Below are positions 42,409-51,065 of a stretch of DNA of 64,000 bases, one piece after another. The DNA lies in NCBI RefSeq assembly GCF_943193125.1, contig NZ_CALPCX010000004.1:124001-188000 (forward strand). The letters are read 5' to 3'. Positions within the stretch are counted from its first letter, which is position 1. Each line of letters starts with the position of its first letter. A model generated the notes under the pieces. The model saw only the letters and a program-made list of their open reading frames with translations, was not told the DNA's origin and did not search any database. Source of the DNA: Adlercreutzia agrestimuris. Its GTDB lineage: Bacteria; Actinomycetota; Coriobacteriia; Coriobacteriales; Eggerthellaceae. The translations under genes were made by a program, and so were the position numbers.

Positions 42409-42456
42409 GGTTTACCTTTCTTCCTGCATTCGTTGGGTTTGTTGCTTGAGTTGTAC

Positions 42457-43695
42457 TTAAAAAGGCGAAGGAGCGGTTTGCTCATCACCTAAAATCTCGG
42501 TAATTATCTGCTCGGTCATGCAGAGCGCGCGCGGCACGTGGAAGGGACCTTTGAACGTGGAGCCCTTCGTCGGCGGCATGGTGGGCTGACCGTCGCGACG
42601 CAAGTAGCCGTACCATTCGCCATAGATCGGATCGGCGAAGTACTTTTTGCAGTAATCAAGCGTTTTAAAAAGCCAGGTGGCGAAGTATTCATCCCCGGTA
42701 TCACGCAGCGCCTTTGATGAGGCAATCATGATCTCGTTGTGCGGCCACCACAGTTTCATATCGTGCTCGTAGGCCTCAGGCGGCAAACCCTTCGCGTCAA
42801 TAAAGTACAACAGTCCGCCGTACTCTTTGTCCCAGCCAGCCTCAATGGCCAGCTTGAAGATCTCTTCAGCCTGCGCGTGAAGCTCAGCGTCTCCGCGATA
42901 GTTAGCCTCGTCCATCAAAAACCAGCTGCACTCAATGTCGTGTCCGGGGTTCACCACGCGTCCTGCGGTGTACCACAGCTCAGGTTCGCCATCCAGATTA
43001 ACGCTTTCTAGTGTGCATCCCAGCTCGGGGCGGAAATGCTCGCCCACAATACGCTGCGTGCATTCGCGCGCGTGGCGGTCATACTCATCGGTATGCTCAG
43101 GGTCAACGCGGCGCATGATGCCGATGATGTTCAAGAAAATCATCGGATCTCCCAGCGCACGACCTGCACGTGTGGAGGGGATGGTTTTTGGGCCAAATCC
43201 GGTCGGATCCTCAATGAGGCCGTTGTTAAGGTCGTAAATGAGCTGGTAGGCGCGGCGCGCACGCTTGAGATGCTCAACTTCGCCCGTTACACCATAGTAT
43301 TCTGCGTTGGCAATGCAATAAAAGCCTTCTGAGAAGTTATAGCGGCGCTGGCGAAGGGGCTGTCCATCAGCGGTTACGGTAAAGTAGAGGCGATCTCCCG
43401 CTTCATGATTGATGCAGTGATCCTCCAAAAAGTCCAAGCAGCTTTTTGCTGCGTCAAGCCATTCCTGGCGCGGGCCATACAGATGGCACAGGTATGAAAA
43501 CGTCCAGCCGCAGCGACCTTGCATCCACACGCTTTTATCGGTGGAATAAATGTTGCCTTCGCGATCCAAGCAGGTATAGACGCCGCCATACTCAGGATCC
43601 ATGCCATGCTCAAGCCAAAATGCAACGCACGTTTTGAGTTGATCTTGAATCCAGGCGCGCTCAGCTATGAGGCGCTCTTTGGTTTCCGGGGTCAC
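42457..43695 (-). CDS. AGE-family N-acylglucosamine 2-epimerase
   Basis: A 412-residue (alpha/alpha)6-barrel protein of the AGE/renin-binding-protein family, which interconverts ManNAc and GlcNAc without phosphate. Visible family features include GRCGWTFSYLCHLYG, the FSEGFYCIANAEYY block, NPGHDIECSWFLMDEANYR, with the catalytic-type His, and WWPHNEIMIASSKAL near the C-terminus. The start is GTG at 43695 behind AGAGGAGG. It begins 12 bases after the lyase gene. Cellobiose 2-epimerase is a relative, but the lyase and kinase neighbours favour ManNAc. Confidence 0.88.
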   Translation of the reverse strand: MTPETKERLIAERAWIQDQLKTCVAFWLEHGMDPEYGGVYTCLDREGNIYSTDKSVWMQGRCGWTFSYLCHLYGPRQEWLDAAKSCLDFLEDHCINHEAGDRLYFTVTADGQPLRQRRYNFSEGFYCIANAEYYGVTGEVEHLKRARRAYQLIYDLNNGLIEDPTGFGPKTIPSTRAGRALGDPMIFLNIIGIMRRVDPEHTDEYDRHARECTQRIVGEHFRPELGCTLESVNLDGEPELWYTAGRVVNPGHDIECSWFLMDEANYRGDAELHAQAEEIFKLAIEAGWDKEYGGLLYFIDAKGLPPEAYEHDMKLWWPHNEIMIASSKALRDTGDEYFATWLFKTLDYCKKYFADPIYGEWYGYLRRDGQPTMPPTKGSTFKGPFHVPRALCMTEQIITEILGDEQTAPSPF

Positions 43696-43707
43696 GGGTG
43701 CCTCCTC

Positions 43708-44634
43708 TTACTTCTCCAGCATGCCTTCAGCAACTAAGATCTCAACAATGTGGTCAACGTCTTCGCCCGTCAGCGGAGCCACAGGCTCGCGCATCTGGTT
43801 GGTGTTGAAGACGCCCATTTGCCACAGCGCTGTCTTGAATGCGCCAACGCCTGCACCAAAGCCAACGGTTGCCTTAACGTGGCGGGTTACCCACATGAGA
43901 CGTGCCAGGTGATCCTGCAGCTCTTTAACGCGCTCCCAGTCACCAGCTTGCGCTGCACGCCATTGCTCTACATAGCTGTAGGGGTCAATGTTGGCAAGGC
44001 CGGGGACTGAGCCGTCGGCGCCTGCCAGGTATGCGCCGTCAACGCAGACTTCGTGTCCGGTGAGCAGTTGCAAGGGGTGTCCGACTGCCTCGTTTTCAAG
44101 GATGAGCCAGCGGAATGAAACATCGTCGCCTGAGGAGTCTTTCACGCCTTGGATAACACCGTCTTCGCCCAAACGAACAAGCATGGACGGATCAAGCTTG
44201 GTGTGCACGCACACGGGCAGATCGTAGGCGAACAGCGGCAAATCGGTATGCTCGCGAATAGCGCGGAAGTGACGCTCGGTTTCTTTGGGGCCTCCCAGCG
44301 CGTAGAACGGAGCGGTGGCAACCAGCGCGTCTACGCCGAACCCGGCAGCCCGTTTGGCTTGGTCAACCACGCGCATAGTCTCCATGTCAATGATGCCTGC
44401 CATAACCGGCACGCGACCATTAACAATAGAAACAGCTTCTTGTAGTACGTGAAAACGCTGAGCGTCGGTGAGAAAAGCAACTTCGCCACTTGAACCCAAG
44501 AAGAACAAGCCATCAACACCTGCATCAATCATGCGGTTAACTGATCGGTCAAGCGCTTCTAAGTCCAATTGACGCTTCTCGTTCAGCGGAATAATAACGG
44601 GAGGAATTACGCCGCGAAATGGCGACTCTGACAT
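43708..44634 (-). CDS. nanA: N-acetylneuraminate lyase (DapA/NanA family)
   Basis: A 308-residue class I aldolase of the DapA superfamily. The loop GSSGEVAFLT, the tyrosine in AYDLPVCVHTK and the Schiff-base lysine in GVKDSSGDDVSF are in the expected order. Family members split into sialic acid lyases, dihydrodipicolinate synthases and others; the AGE epimerase and ROK kinase downstream and the NagA/NagB genes nearby argue for cleaving N-acetylneuraminate to ManNAc and pyruvate. The start at 44634 follows AAAGGGGATGCACT. It heads the second part of the cluster, after a terminator and with a promoter of its own. Confidence 0.82.
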   Translation of the reverse strand: MSESPFRGVIPPVIIPLNEKRQLDLEALDRSVNRMIDAGVDGLFFLGSSGEVAFLTDAQRFHVLQEAVSIVNGRVPVMAGIIDMETMRVVDQAKRAAGFGVDALVATAPFYALGGPKETERHFRAIREHTDLPLFAYDLPVCVHTKLDPSMLVRLGEDGVIQGVKDSSGDDVSFRWLILENEAVGHPLQLLTGHEVCVDGAYLAGADGSVPGLANIDPYSYVEQWRAAQAGDWERVKELQDHLARLMWVTRHVKATVGFGAGVGAFKTALWQMGVFNTNQMREPVAPLTGEDVDHIVEILVAEGMLEK

Positions 44635-44691
44635 AGTGCATCCCCTTTCGAAGGATCGTAATAATGCGCGCTTCATCAGAGGTGGTTTGAA

Positions 44692-44732
44692 GCGCTCAGC
44701 GCAATTATACGCTTGGTGTATATATTACGAAA
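44692..44732 (-). promoter_or_regulatory. Promoter and palindromic operator upstream of nanA
   Basis: On the minus strand TATAAT (44709 to 44704) is a clear -10; the -35 at 44732-44727 (TTTCGT) is weak at 17 bases. Just downstream is the perfect palindrome GCGCTCAGCGC (44692-44702), near the start of transcription, a likely operator. Confidence 0.5.
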
Positions 44733-44751
44733 TGAGCCGCAACAACTACAG

Positions 44752-44787
44752 AAAACGCCCCGAATCGTGACTGTTTCGGGGCGTTTT
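44752..44787 (-). terminator. Terminator between transporter and nanA
   Basis: AAAACGCCCCGAA (44752-44764) pairs perfectly with TTCGGGGCGTTTT (44775-44787). It splits the minus-strand cluster into a transporter transcript and a catabolic transcript. Confidence 0.88.
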
Positions 44788-44836
44788 GAAATAAAGCTGT
44801 CAACTAATTGTTGACTGTAGTTGAGCTTGCTGAAAC

Positions 44837-45661
44837 TTACTTCCCAAGGTCGGGGTGAAGCAGCGAAGGTGCAGCTCCTAAAAGCAGGCGCGTGTAGTCA
44901 TCCTTGGGATGCTCGAAGACCTCTTTTGCGGTTCCGCGCTCAACTGCCTGACCACCATTCATGACGATGATCTCGTCAGAAATATAGCGAACCGTCTGAA
45001 TGTCATGGCTGATAAATACCATGGACAGGCCCAATTCGTGCTTGAGGTCCATCAACAGGTTGAGGATCTGGGCGCGAACAGAAACGTCCAAAGCACTGGT
45101 GGGTTCGTCGGCAATGATGGCGTCAGGGGACAGAGCCAGTGCACGAGCAATTGCAACACGCTGGCGCTGACCACCAGACATCTGACCCGGCAAAGCCTCC
45201 AAAACGGAGTTGGGTAGACCAACCATTTCAATGAGCTCTTTGACGCGCTGCTCGCGCGATGCCTTGTCACCGACGTTGTGTACAACCAGCGGGTCAATCA
45301 GCTGATCATGTACGGTCATGCGCGCGTTCAGAGCGGTAGCCGGATCCTGGAACACAACCGAAATGACGCGGCCGATGAGGCGGCGCTGAGCAGCGGAGCG
45401 CTTGGTGACGTCTTCGCCCTTGAAGAATACCTTGCCTGAGGTAGGTTGCTGCAAACCGCACATGACGTTTGCCGTCGTTGATTTGCCGCAGCCTGATTCA
45501 CCCACGATACCCAAGGTTTCACCTGGCATGAGCTTCAGCGTGAGGTTCTTGACCGCCTGCACTTTGTTGGGATGCAAAATTGAACCCGTACGCGTCTTGA
45601 AGGTAACGCTGATGTCGTCCAAGAAAATAATGGGCGTCTGTGTGTCTTTTATTTCACTCAT
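44837..45661 (-). CDS. ABC transporter ATPase, OppF type
   Basis: A 274-residue ATP-binding subunit of the peptide/nickel (Opp/Dpp) group. Walker A GESGCGKSTTA is near residue 55, the signature MSGGQRQRVAIARAL near 160, Walker B AIIADEPTSALDVSV after it, and the switch histidine in VFISHD. It is the second ATPase of the transporter and pairs with the ATPase half of the fused upstream gene, whose stop it overlaps by an ATGA. The OppD/OppF-type C-terminal tail (LLGAAPSLLHPDLGK) is short. A sialic acid role follows from context (SatD-like). Confidence 0.88.
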   Translation of the reverse strand: MSEIKDTQTPIIFLDDISVTFKTRTGSILHPNKVQAVKNLTLKLMPGETLGIVGESGCGKSTTANVMCGLQQPTSGKVFFKGEDVTKRSAAQRRLIGRVISVVFQDPATALNARMTVHDQLIDPLVVHNVGDKASREQRVKELIEMVGLPNSVLEALPGQMSGGQRQRVAIARALALSPDAIIADEPTSALDVSVRAQILNLLMDLKHELGLSMVFISHDIQTVRYISDEIIVMNGGQAVERGTAKEVFEHPKDDYTRLLLGAAPSLLHPDLGK

Positions 45662-47685
45662 AGCAGCGGACCTCCTGGAACATAGGGCTCGATGCCAAGT
45701 CGTTTAAGCTCGGGATCAGGCAATTCAGCATAGTAGTGGTCAGTGTTGGGGGCACGCTTGATAACCGGACGCTCTTCCGACACCTTGTCGGGATGAGATG
45801 AGCGAGGTGTGAAGCGATCTCCCTTGGGGAAGTCTTTCGGTGACGGCACTGAACCAGGAACCTGGTGCAGACGGTCTCCGCCAGCTTCGATTGAAAGAAC
45901 CGAACCCAACAGACCGCGGGTGTACTCGTGGATGGGAGAGCACAAAATGTCGTTGACCGGACCTTGCTCAACAACCTGACCAGCGTACATAACGGTAATT
46001 GAGTTTGCAACCTCTGCAACCAGTGCCAAGTCATGACTTACAAATACCATGGCAAAGCCCAGCTCTTCTTGCAGTTTATTCAACAGGTCAATTACCTGCT
46101 TTTGTACGGTTACGTCCAAAGCGGTGGTGGGCTCGTCAGCAATGATAACTTTCGGGTCACGAGTCAGTGCCATAGCAATCAAAACGCGCTGGCGCTGGCC
46201 ACCAGAAAGCTCATGGGGATACGAGTCTAAAGTACGCTTCGGGTCAAGGCCTACCAAGCGGAGCAAGTCCTCTGCAGAACGCGTGCCACCGCGCTTGGTG
46301 AGCTGCTTCATCTGTGACTTGATGAGCATAGACGGGTTCAGAGACGAGAGCGCGTCTTGGTAGATCATGGCAATGTCACGACCGCGCAGTTCATTCATTT
46401 GCTTTTCTGAGAGATCCAACAAGTTGATGCCGTTGTATAGAATCTCGCCAGAAATTTGGGCTTTCTTGTCAAGCAGACCCATGATTGCAAGTGACGTGAT
46501 TGATTTGCCGCAGCCAGATTCGCCAACCAGACCCATTGTCTGATGTGGGCGAACAACAAAGCTGACGTGGTCAACAACGTCCACATCGCCATGACGCGGG
46601 AAGCGGATGCAGAGATCTTTGACTTCCAAAATAGGCGGCACTTCAGTATGCGCTTTGTAGCGGTCGGTACGAGTTTGTTCGACCTCTTTAAGTCGCGCGA
46701 GACGCTTTTCAAGCATTTCTGCCTGAGCTTTGTAAGCAAGTGTTGGATCTGCAACAAGGCGATCAGCTTCACGATCAGAGTTGAGGTCAGCATCCGATGC
46801 CTTGATAGGAGCTTTGGGTGCTGCAGCCATGGCGTCGGTCATACCCTCAGACAAGATGTTGAGGCACAAAACCGTAATCATGATTGCAAGGCCAGGGAAG
46901 AGCGCTTGCCACCACTGGCCTGCCAAAACGCCAGCACGTGCGTCAGCAAGAATGTTGCCCCAGGTTGGAGTAGGCTCAGGGATACCTGCGTTGATGAAGG
47001 AAAGTGAAGCTTCGAAAACGATAGCATCAGCAACCAAGACGATGGTAAATACCATAACTGGTGCAATGCAGTTACGAATGACGTGCTTAACCAAAATCCA
47101 GGGAGCACGAGCGCCACTTACCACAACAGCACGAACATAATCTTGCCCATATTCGCTTACGACATTAGCTCTCACGATACGCGTGATCTGCGGTATATAC
47201 AAAAAGCCTATAGCGAAAATAAGCGATGGCAGATTGTTGCCGAATACGGTAACAAATACGCAAGCAAGTGCGATGCCTGGGAATGACATGATGACGTCCA
47301 TGCAACGCATGATGACTTCAGAGACACCCTTGCGAGCAACTGCTGCAATAGAGCCAAAGATTGCGCCGAAGAACAGGGCAAAAGCAGTAGCGCAAATACC
47401 AATTGTCAGCGAGTATCGCGAGCCATAAATCATGCGCGATAAAACGCCGCGACCCTTATCGTCGGTGCCGAACAAAAACTCTGCATCAGGTGCTTGACGA
47501 GCCATAAAGATCTCATAGGGGTCATGAGGCGCGATTAGCGGGGCAAATACCGCTGCAAGAACAAGCAAAACAAGTACCACAAGTGAAATGCGTGAACCAG
47601 TGCTCATTGCCTTCCAACGACGGAAGCGAACTTTACCTGGGTTTGCCTCCATTTTAGAGGTGAGGCCTTCTCGAAGTTTAACCAT
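45658..47685 (-). CDS. Fused ABC permease-ATPase, DppC-OppD type
   Basis: A 675-residue fusion. Residues 1-300 are a DppC-like permease with six helices: LVVLVLLVLAAVFAPLIAP, FGTDDKGRGVLSRMIYGSR, the EAA-loop region RAVVVSGARAPWILVKHVIR. A charged coiled-coil-like linker (about 300-350) joins it to an ATPase with Walker A GESGCGKSITS near residue 395, signature ELSGGQRQRVLIAMAL, Walker B IIADEPTTALD. Opp-family importers usually have these as separate proteins. As I recall, the sialic acid transporters SatABCD of Haemophilus ducreyi and SiaEFGI of Corynebacterium glutamicum have such a fusion, which supports the substrate call. Confidence 0.9.
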   Translation of the reverse strand: MVKLREGLTSKMEANPGKVRFRRWKAMSTGSRISLVVLVLLVLAAVFAPLIAPHDPYEIFMARQAPDAEFLFGTDDKGRGVLSRMIYGSRYSLTIGICATAFALFFGAIFGSIAAVARKGVSEVIMRCMDVIMSFPGIALACVFVTVFGNNLPSLIFAIGFLYIPQITRIVRANVVSEYGQDYVRAVVVSGARAPWILVKHVIRNCIAPVMVFTIVLVADAIVFEASLSFINAGIPEPTPTWGNILADARAGVLAGQWWQALFPGLAIMITVLCLNILSEGMTDAMAAAPKAPIKASDADLNSDREADRLVADPTLAYKAQAEMLEKRLARLKEVEQTRTDRYKAHTEVPPILEVKDLCIRFPRHGDVDVVDHVSFVVRPHQTMGLVGESGCGKSITSLAIMGLLDKKAQISGEILYNGINLLDLSEKQMNELRGRDIAMIYQDALSSLNPSMLIKSQMKQLTKRGGTRSAEDLLRLVGLDPKRTLDSYPHELSGGQRQRVLIAMALTRDPKVIIADEPTTALDVTVQKQVIDLLNKLQEELGFAMVFVSHDLALVAEVANSITVMYAGQVVEQGPVNDILCSPIHEYTRGLLGSVLSIEAGGDRLHQVPGSVPSPKDFPKGDRFTPRSSHPDKVSEERPVIKRAPNTDHYYAELPDPELKRLGIEPYVPGGPLL

Positions 47686-47690
47686 TGAGC

Positions 47691-48647
47691 CTACACCGTC
47701 CTAATTCGAGGGTTGATAAGGATATAGAGCATATCAACGATGATGTTGATAACAATGAAGGCAACAGCAACGGTAACCGTTACGCCTTGCACCAAGGTGG
47801 GGTAGTTGTTTTGTACGCCTTGCAAAATGGTCATGCCCATGCCTGGCAGGTTGAAGATAACCTCAATAACAACGGCGCCACCAATAAGATAGCCAATACG
47901 CAGACCTAAAACGGTAACAGGCGTAATGAGTGCGTTGCGCAAAACGTTGCGAGCAATGACAACGCGGCGCGGAATGCCGGCACCGATTGCGGTACGAACG
48001 TAGTCTTTATCAAGCTCTTCAACCATTGCAGTACGAATGACGCGCGTAAGGGTGCCCGCTACCGGAATGCCAAGGGCGAATGCGGGCATGGCCATGCGCG
48101 CCAAATAACCGCCTGGGTTGGTGAAGAAGTTTGGCAAGTCTCCTGATGCGGGAAGAACGTGAAGCGTTGACGAGAATAGCAAGATCAGCAATACCGCAAG
48201 CCAGAAAGACGGCGTTGCAATGCAGAGGATTGAAAACACGCGAATAATCTGATCAGGCCAACGATCTCGGTAGACAGCTGAAATGATACCCAAAATGACA
48301 GCGAGTACCACTGCGATAATCAAGCCAATAAAGGTGAGTTGCAACGTGATGGGCAAAGCTTCGCTCACACGATCTAGAACTGAGTTTTGGGCTGCACCAT
48401 ATGTGCCGAGATCGCCCTGTACGAGGCCGACCAAAAAGTTTCCATATTGTACAATCCAAGGTTGGTTCAAACCATGTTGTTCTCGGTAGGCCTCTAAGGC
48501 TTCCGGGGAGGCGCTTTCTCCAAGTGCCGAATAAGCTGGATCAATCGGAGAAAACGACATGATGAAGAACACAAGAAGGGTGACGCCGAAGATCATGATG
48601 GGCAAAGCAATAAGGCGATTGCCAATCAGACGCAAGAGGTTGTTCAC
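47691..48647 (-). CDS. ABC transporter permease, DppB type
   Basis: A 318-residue permease with six predicted helices. The N-terminus NNLLRLIGNRLIALPIMIFG followed by FFIMSFSPIDPAYSALGE is typical of DppB/OppB, and the EAA loop is VRTAIGAGIPRRVVIARNVL. It starts with GTG after AAGGGGGAACACG. Five bases separate its stop from the fused permease-ATPase start. A possible promoter with a palindrome lies upstream, after the binding-protein terminator. Confidence 0.9.
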   Translation of the reverse strand: MNNLLRLIGNRLIALPIMIFGVTLLVFFIMSFSPIDPAYSALGESASPEALEAYREQHGLNQPWIVQYGNFLVGLVQGDLGTYGAAQNSVLDRVSEALPITLQLTFIGLIIAVVLAVILGIISAVYRDRWPDQIIRVFSILCIATPSFWLAVLLILLFSSTLHVLPASGDLPNFFTNPGGYLARMAMPAFALGIPVAGTLTRVIRTAMVEELDKDYVRTAIGAGIPRRVVIARNVLRNALITPVTVLGLRIGYLIGGAVVIEVIFNLPGMGMTILQGVQNNYPTLVQGVTVTVAVAFIVINIIVDMLYILINPRIRTV

Positions 48648-48706
48648 CGTGTTCCCCCTTTCCTACTTAGCGGGTGGGGTAGGGTGCCCCGCGATTGACA
48701 TGCCGA

Positions 48707-48752
48707 TCTACTTCTTGCCAATTGTTGCCAAGAAGTAGACTCTTGCATTATA
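48707..48752 (-). promoter_or_regulatory. Promoter and inverted repeat before the permease genes
   Basis: On the minus strand TATAAT (48752 to 48747) is a -10 with a weak -35. TCTACTTCTTG (48707-48717) and CAAGAAGTAGA (48729-48739) form a perfect inverted repeat with an 11-base centre, beginning at about +1. It could be an operator or a 5' RNA hairpin. Confidence 0.55.
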
Positions 48753-48882
48753 TACCGAAGATTCGCCGATTCTCTCCGCACACCCACGAGTAATTTACAG
48801 ATATTGAAAAATACAAAATTAATTCGGCTTTTTAATGCGAGAGCAGGGGTTTTACCTGACCTTATGACATAGGTTTATCAAC

Positions 48883-48915
48883 AAAAAAGCGACCCGCATA
48901 AAAGCGGATCGCTTT
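48883..48915 (-). terminator. Terminator after the binding-protein gene
   Basis: On the minus strand AAAGCGATCCGC (48913-48902) and GCGGGTCGCTTT (48897-48886) pair with one mismatch, followed by six T. It lies 66 bases past the binding-protein stop and probably lets that gene be expressed above the permeases. Confidence 0.85.
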
Positions 48916-48980
48916 GAGACGATTAAGACCTTGCACACCTTAGGTGTTTTACTGAAGGCTCACAGTCGATCTCAGGTGAA

Positions 48981-50597
48981 CTATTTAGCTGAAACACCCT
49001 TGAACTGAAGACCGGTGCAGCCGATCGGGAGGAAGTTGTTTACTTTGTCCTCTAAGAATGCGGTTACAACCTGACGGTGTACGATTGGGTACAGCGGAAC
49101 TTCTTCAGAAAGAACGTCGAAGCACTGTGCCCAGAGTTTCTTCTGCTCGTCACCTTCTGCAGCAAATGCCTGATCCATGAGCTCATGAAGCTTGTTGTAA
49201 CCGTCAGAACCCTTCCAAGAAGAACGCTTTTCGGTCCATGAATTGTCGCCGTACCACCAGTTCATCAACAGGTCGGGGTCGGTGCCGAAGCAGCCCGGGT
49301 CACCAGGCGCAACAACGATATCAAACGGTTGTACGTCGTCGTCGGTGTCGCAGCGATTTGCATACAGTGAAGCAGAAGCTTGTGAAGAAATTTCAGCGGT
49401 TACGCCGATTGCCTGCAGGTCTTGTTGGATTTGGGTTGCCAGACCAGCAATCCAGCCAGCGTCGGTAGTATCCATAACGATGGACAGATCCTTAACACCA
49501 GCCTCTTCAAGCAGTTGCTTTGCTTTGTCAGCATCATGGGCAAAGTCGTTTGTAGCAGGACCGGTGTAGTCAACATGAGACTCCGGCAAGAAGCTCTGAG
49601 GACGCGTTGCAACATCAGGCAAAGCGTTTTGGATCATCTTCTCGTAGTCAATTGCATACAGGAATGCTTGGCGTACGCGAGCGTCATCAAACGGAGCCTT
49701 CTTGGTGTTGAACATCATAAAGGCAACAGCGAAGCCCTGAACGTTTTCAACTGCAGCACCAGTGCCGCTAACCTGAGCAACCAAGGTTGCCGGAACGTTT
49801 TCCATAATTTGGTCGGTGCCGTCTTGCAGATGTGATGCACGTGAAGTGTCGTCTACGATAACGTCATAGGTGATTTTGTCTACCAGAGCAGGGTTCTGGC
49901 CGTTGTACTGATCATTCTTGACGAATACGAGCTGACCGCCTTCTTGGCCATTTACTGACTCATACTTGAAAGGACCAGAGCCAATTGGCATCTTGGTAAG
50001 TTCTTCGTCACTTACGTCCTTCGGAACAACAACAACAAGCGGCAAGCGGGTGGTCAAAAGAGACGTGGGCTTGTTGAGCTTGATGGTAACGGTGGTGTCG
50101 TCTTTTGCTTCCATGCTATCAATAAAGGAAAGCATGGGAGCATACAGCGAACCATCAGCTTCTACGCAGCGCGTGTAGCTTGAAACAACGTCTTCAGCAG
50201 TGACAGGGTTGCCGTTTGAGAACTTGGCGTCTGCACGGAGCTTAACTTCGTATTCGGTCTCTGAAACCTCAGTAGGATCGCCGTCTGCCAAAGCCGGGTA
50301 TGGCTTGCAGCCGTTTGCCATGTCAAGCATGTAAAGACCCTCAACAACGTTCCAGTTAGCACCTTGTGCCAAACCCGAAGAGTTGTTCATCGGCAAGAAG
50401 TTATCAGTTTGATAGCTTACGCCTGCACGCAACTCAGTTGCGCCGCCGGTTGGGGTAGAACCGCCATCGGCAGGGGTGCCATCAGTGTCGGTATCACCAC
50501 CGCAAGCGGTAAGTGAAAGACCTGCTACAGCAGCAGCTGCTGCTCCGCCGACCAAGAAAGAGCGGCGAGATAATGACGGACTAGATAAATGTTGCAT
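48981..50597 (-). CDS. Extracellular substrate-binding lipoprotein, SBP family 5
   Basis: A 538-residue solute-binding protein of the peptide/nickel group. Twin arginines (SLSRRSFLVGG, near residues 10-11) and the lipobox LTACGG near residue 33 mark a Tat-exported lipoprotein, fitting a monoderm cell. A threonine/glycine-rich linker follows, then the SBP_bac_5 fold (MLDMANGCKPYPALADGDPT, KLRADAKFSNGNPVTAEDVV, and SGPFKYESVNGQEGG). The start at 50597 follows TGGAGGGAAACCT. As first gene of the transporter it is equivalent to SatA by position; specificity for sialic acid is inferred. Confidence 0.88.
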   Translation of the reverse strand: MQHLSSPSLSRRSFLVGGAAAAAVAGLSLTACGGDTDTDGTPADGGSTPTGGATELRAGVSYQTDNFLPMNNSSGLAQGANWNVVEGLYMLDMANGCKPYPALADGDPTEVSETEYEVKLRADAKFSNGNPVTAEDVVSSYTRCVEADGSLYAPMLSFIDSMEAKDDTTVTIKLNKPTSLLTTRLPLVVVVPKDVSDEELTKMPIGSGPFKYESVNGQEGGQLVFVKNDQYNGQNPALVDKITYDVIVDDTSRASHLQDGTDQIMENVPATLVAQVSGTGAAVENVQGFAVAFMMFNTKKAPFDDARVRQAFLYAIDYEKMIQNALPDVATRPQSFLPESHVDYTGPATNDFAHDADKAKQLLEEAGVKDLSIVMDTTDAGWIAGLATQIQQDLQAIGVTAEISSQASASLYANRCDTDDDVQPFDIVVAPGDPGCFGTDPDLLMNWWYGDNSWTEKRSSWKGSDGYNKLHELMDQAFAAEGDEQKKLWAQCFDVLSEEVPLYPIVHRQVVTAFLEDKVNNFLPIGCTGLQFKGVSAK

Positions 50598-50643
50598 AGG
50601 TTTCCCTCCATTTCGGTTTAAAGCTTTACGCTTTGCAACATGC

Positions 50644-50684
50644 ATGCGCACCAGTGTGGTGTGCATAAACATTTCGTTATTATC
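50644..50684 (-). promoter_or_regulatory. Extended -10 promoter and leader hairpin for the binding protein
   Basis: On the minus strand TGGGATAAT (TG plus GATAAT, 50684-50679) is an extended -10. About six bases after the expected start, ATGCACACC (50666-50658) pairs with GGTGCGCAT (50652-50644), with one G-U pair, around five bases. Confidence 0.45.
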
Positions 50685-51065
50685 CCAGATTCAAAGTAAA
50701 ATGAGGTGCTCGCGACCACAAATAATTGATTTTTGTAAAGTTGGGGATGCTGTAAATCCTGATTGCTGCCATATTTAAGCTTTTGTGTTACCAAATTGTT
50801 ACGTGAATTAGCAGAGCGTATCCCCTGACCACTTGCCGAACACAGACCCCCCGCAATGAGCGATATTTCGCTTGTGAGGTCGCAGACAACCCTTCGCCTG
50901 CTACTATGCAACTACCAATTAGTCTTGGGGTGTGGCGCGTGGTTTGACGCGTCACTTTCCGTAAAAGGCGCTCTTTTATAGGGCTCAGATAAAGATTGAT
51001 TGGTCTGCAGGCAAGAGGAGTTCGCAGTGTTTGCAGGTTGCCCCTTATTTCGCGAGGAGATATCT
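50685..51065. other. Divergent region between transporter and pyruvate oxidoreductase
   Basis: About 380 bases without a gene. It should hold the promoter of the pyruvate oxidoreductase on the plus strand; TTGACG near 50944 is a possible -35 but has no matching -10. I see no tRNA or clear operator. Confidence 0.35.

Noticed and set aside
50685..51065. tRNA or small RNA gene in the gap before the pyruvate oxidoreductase gene
   Set aside because: No cloverleaf or T-loop consensus was found there, nor elsewhere in the window.
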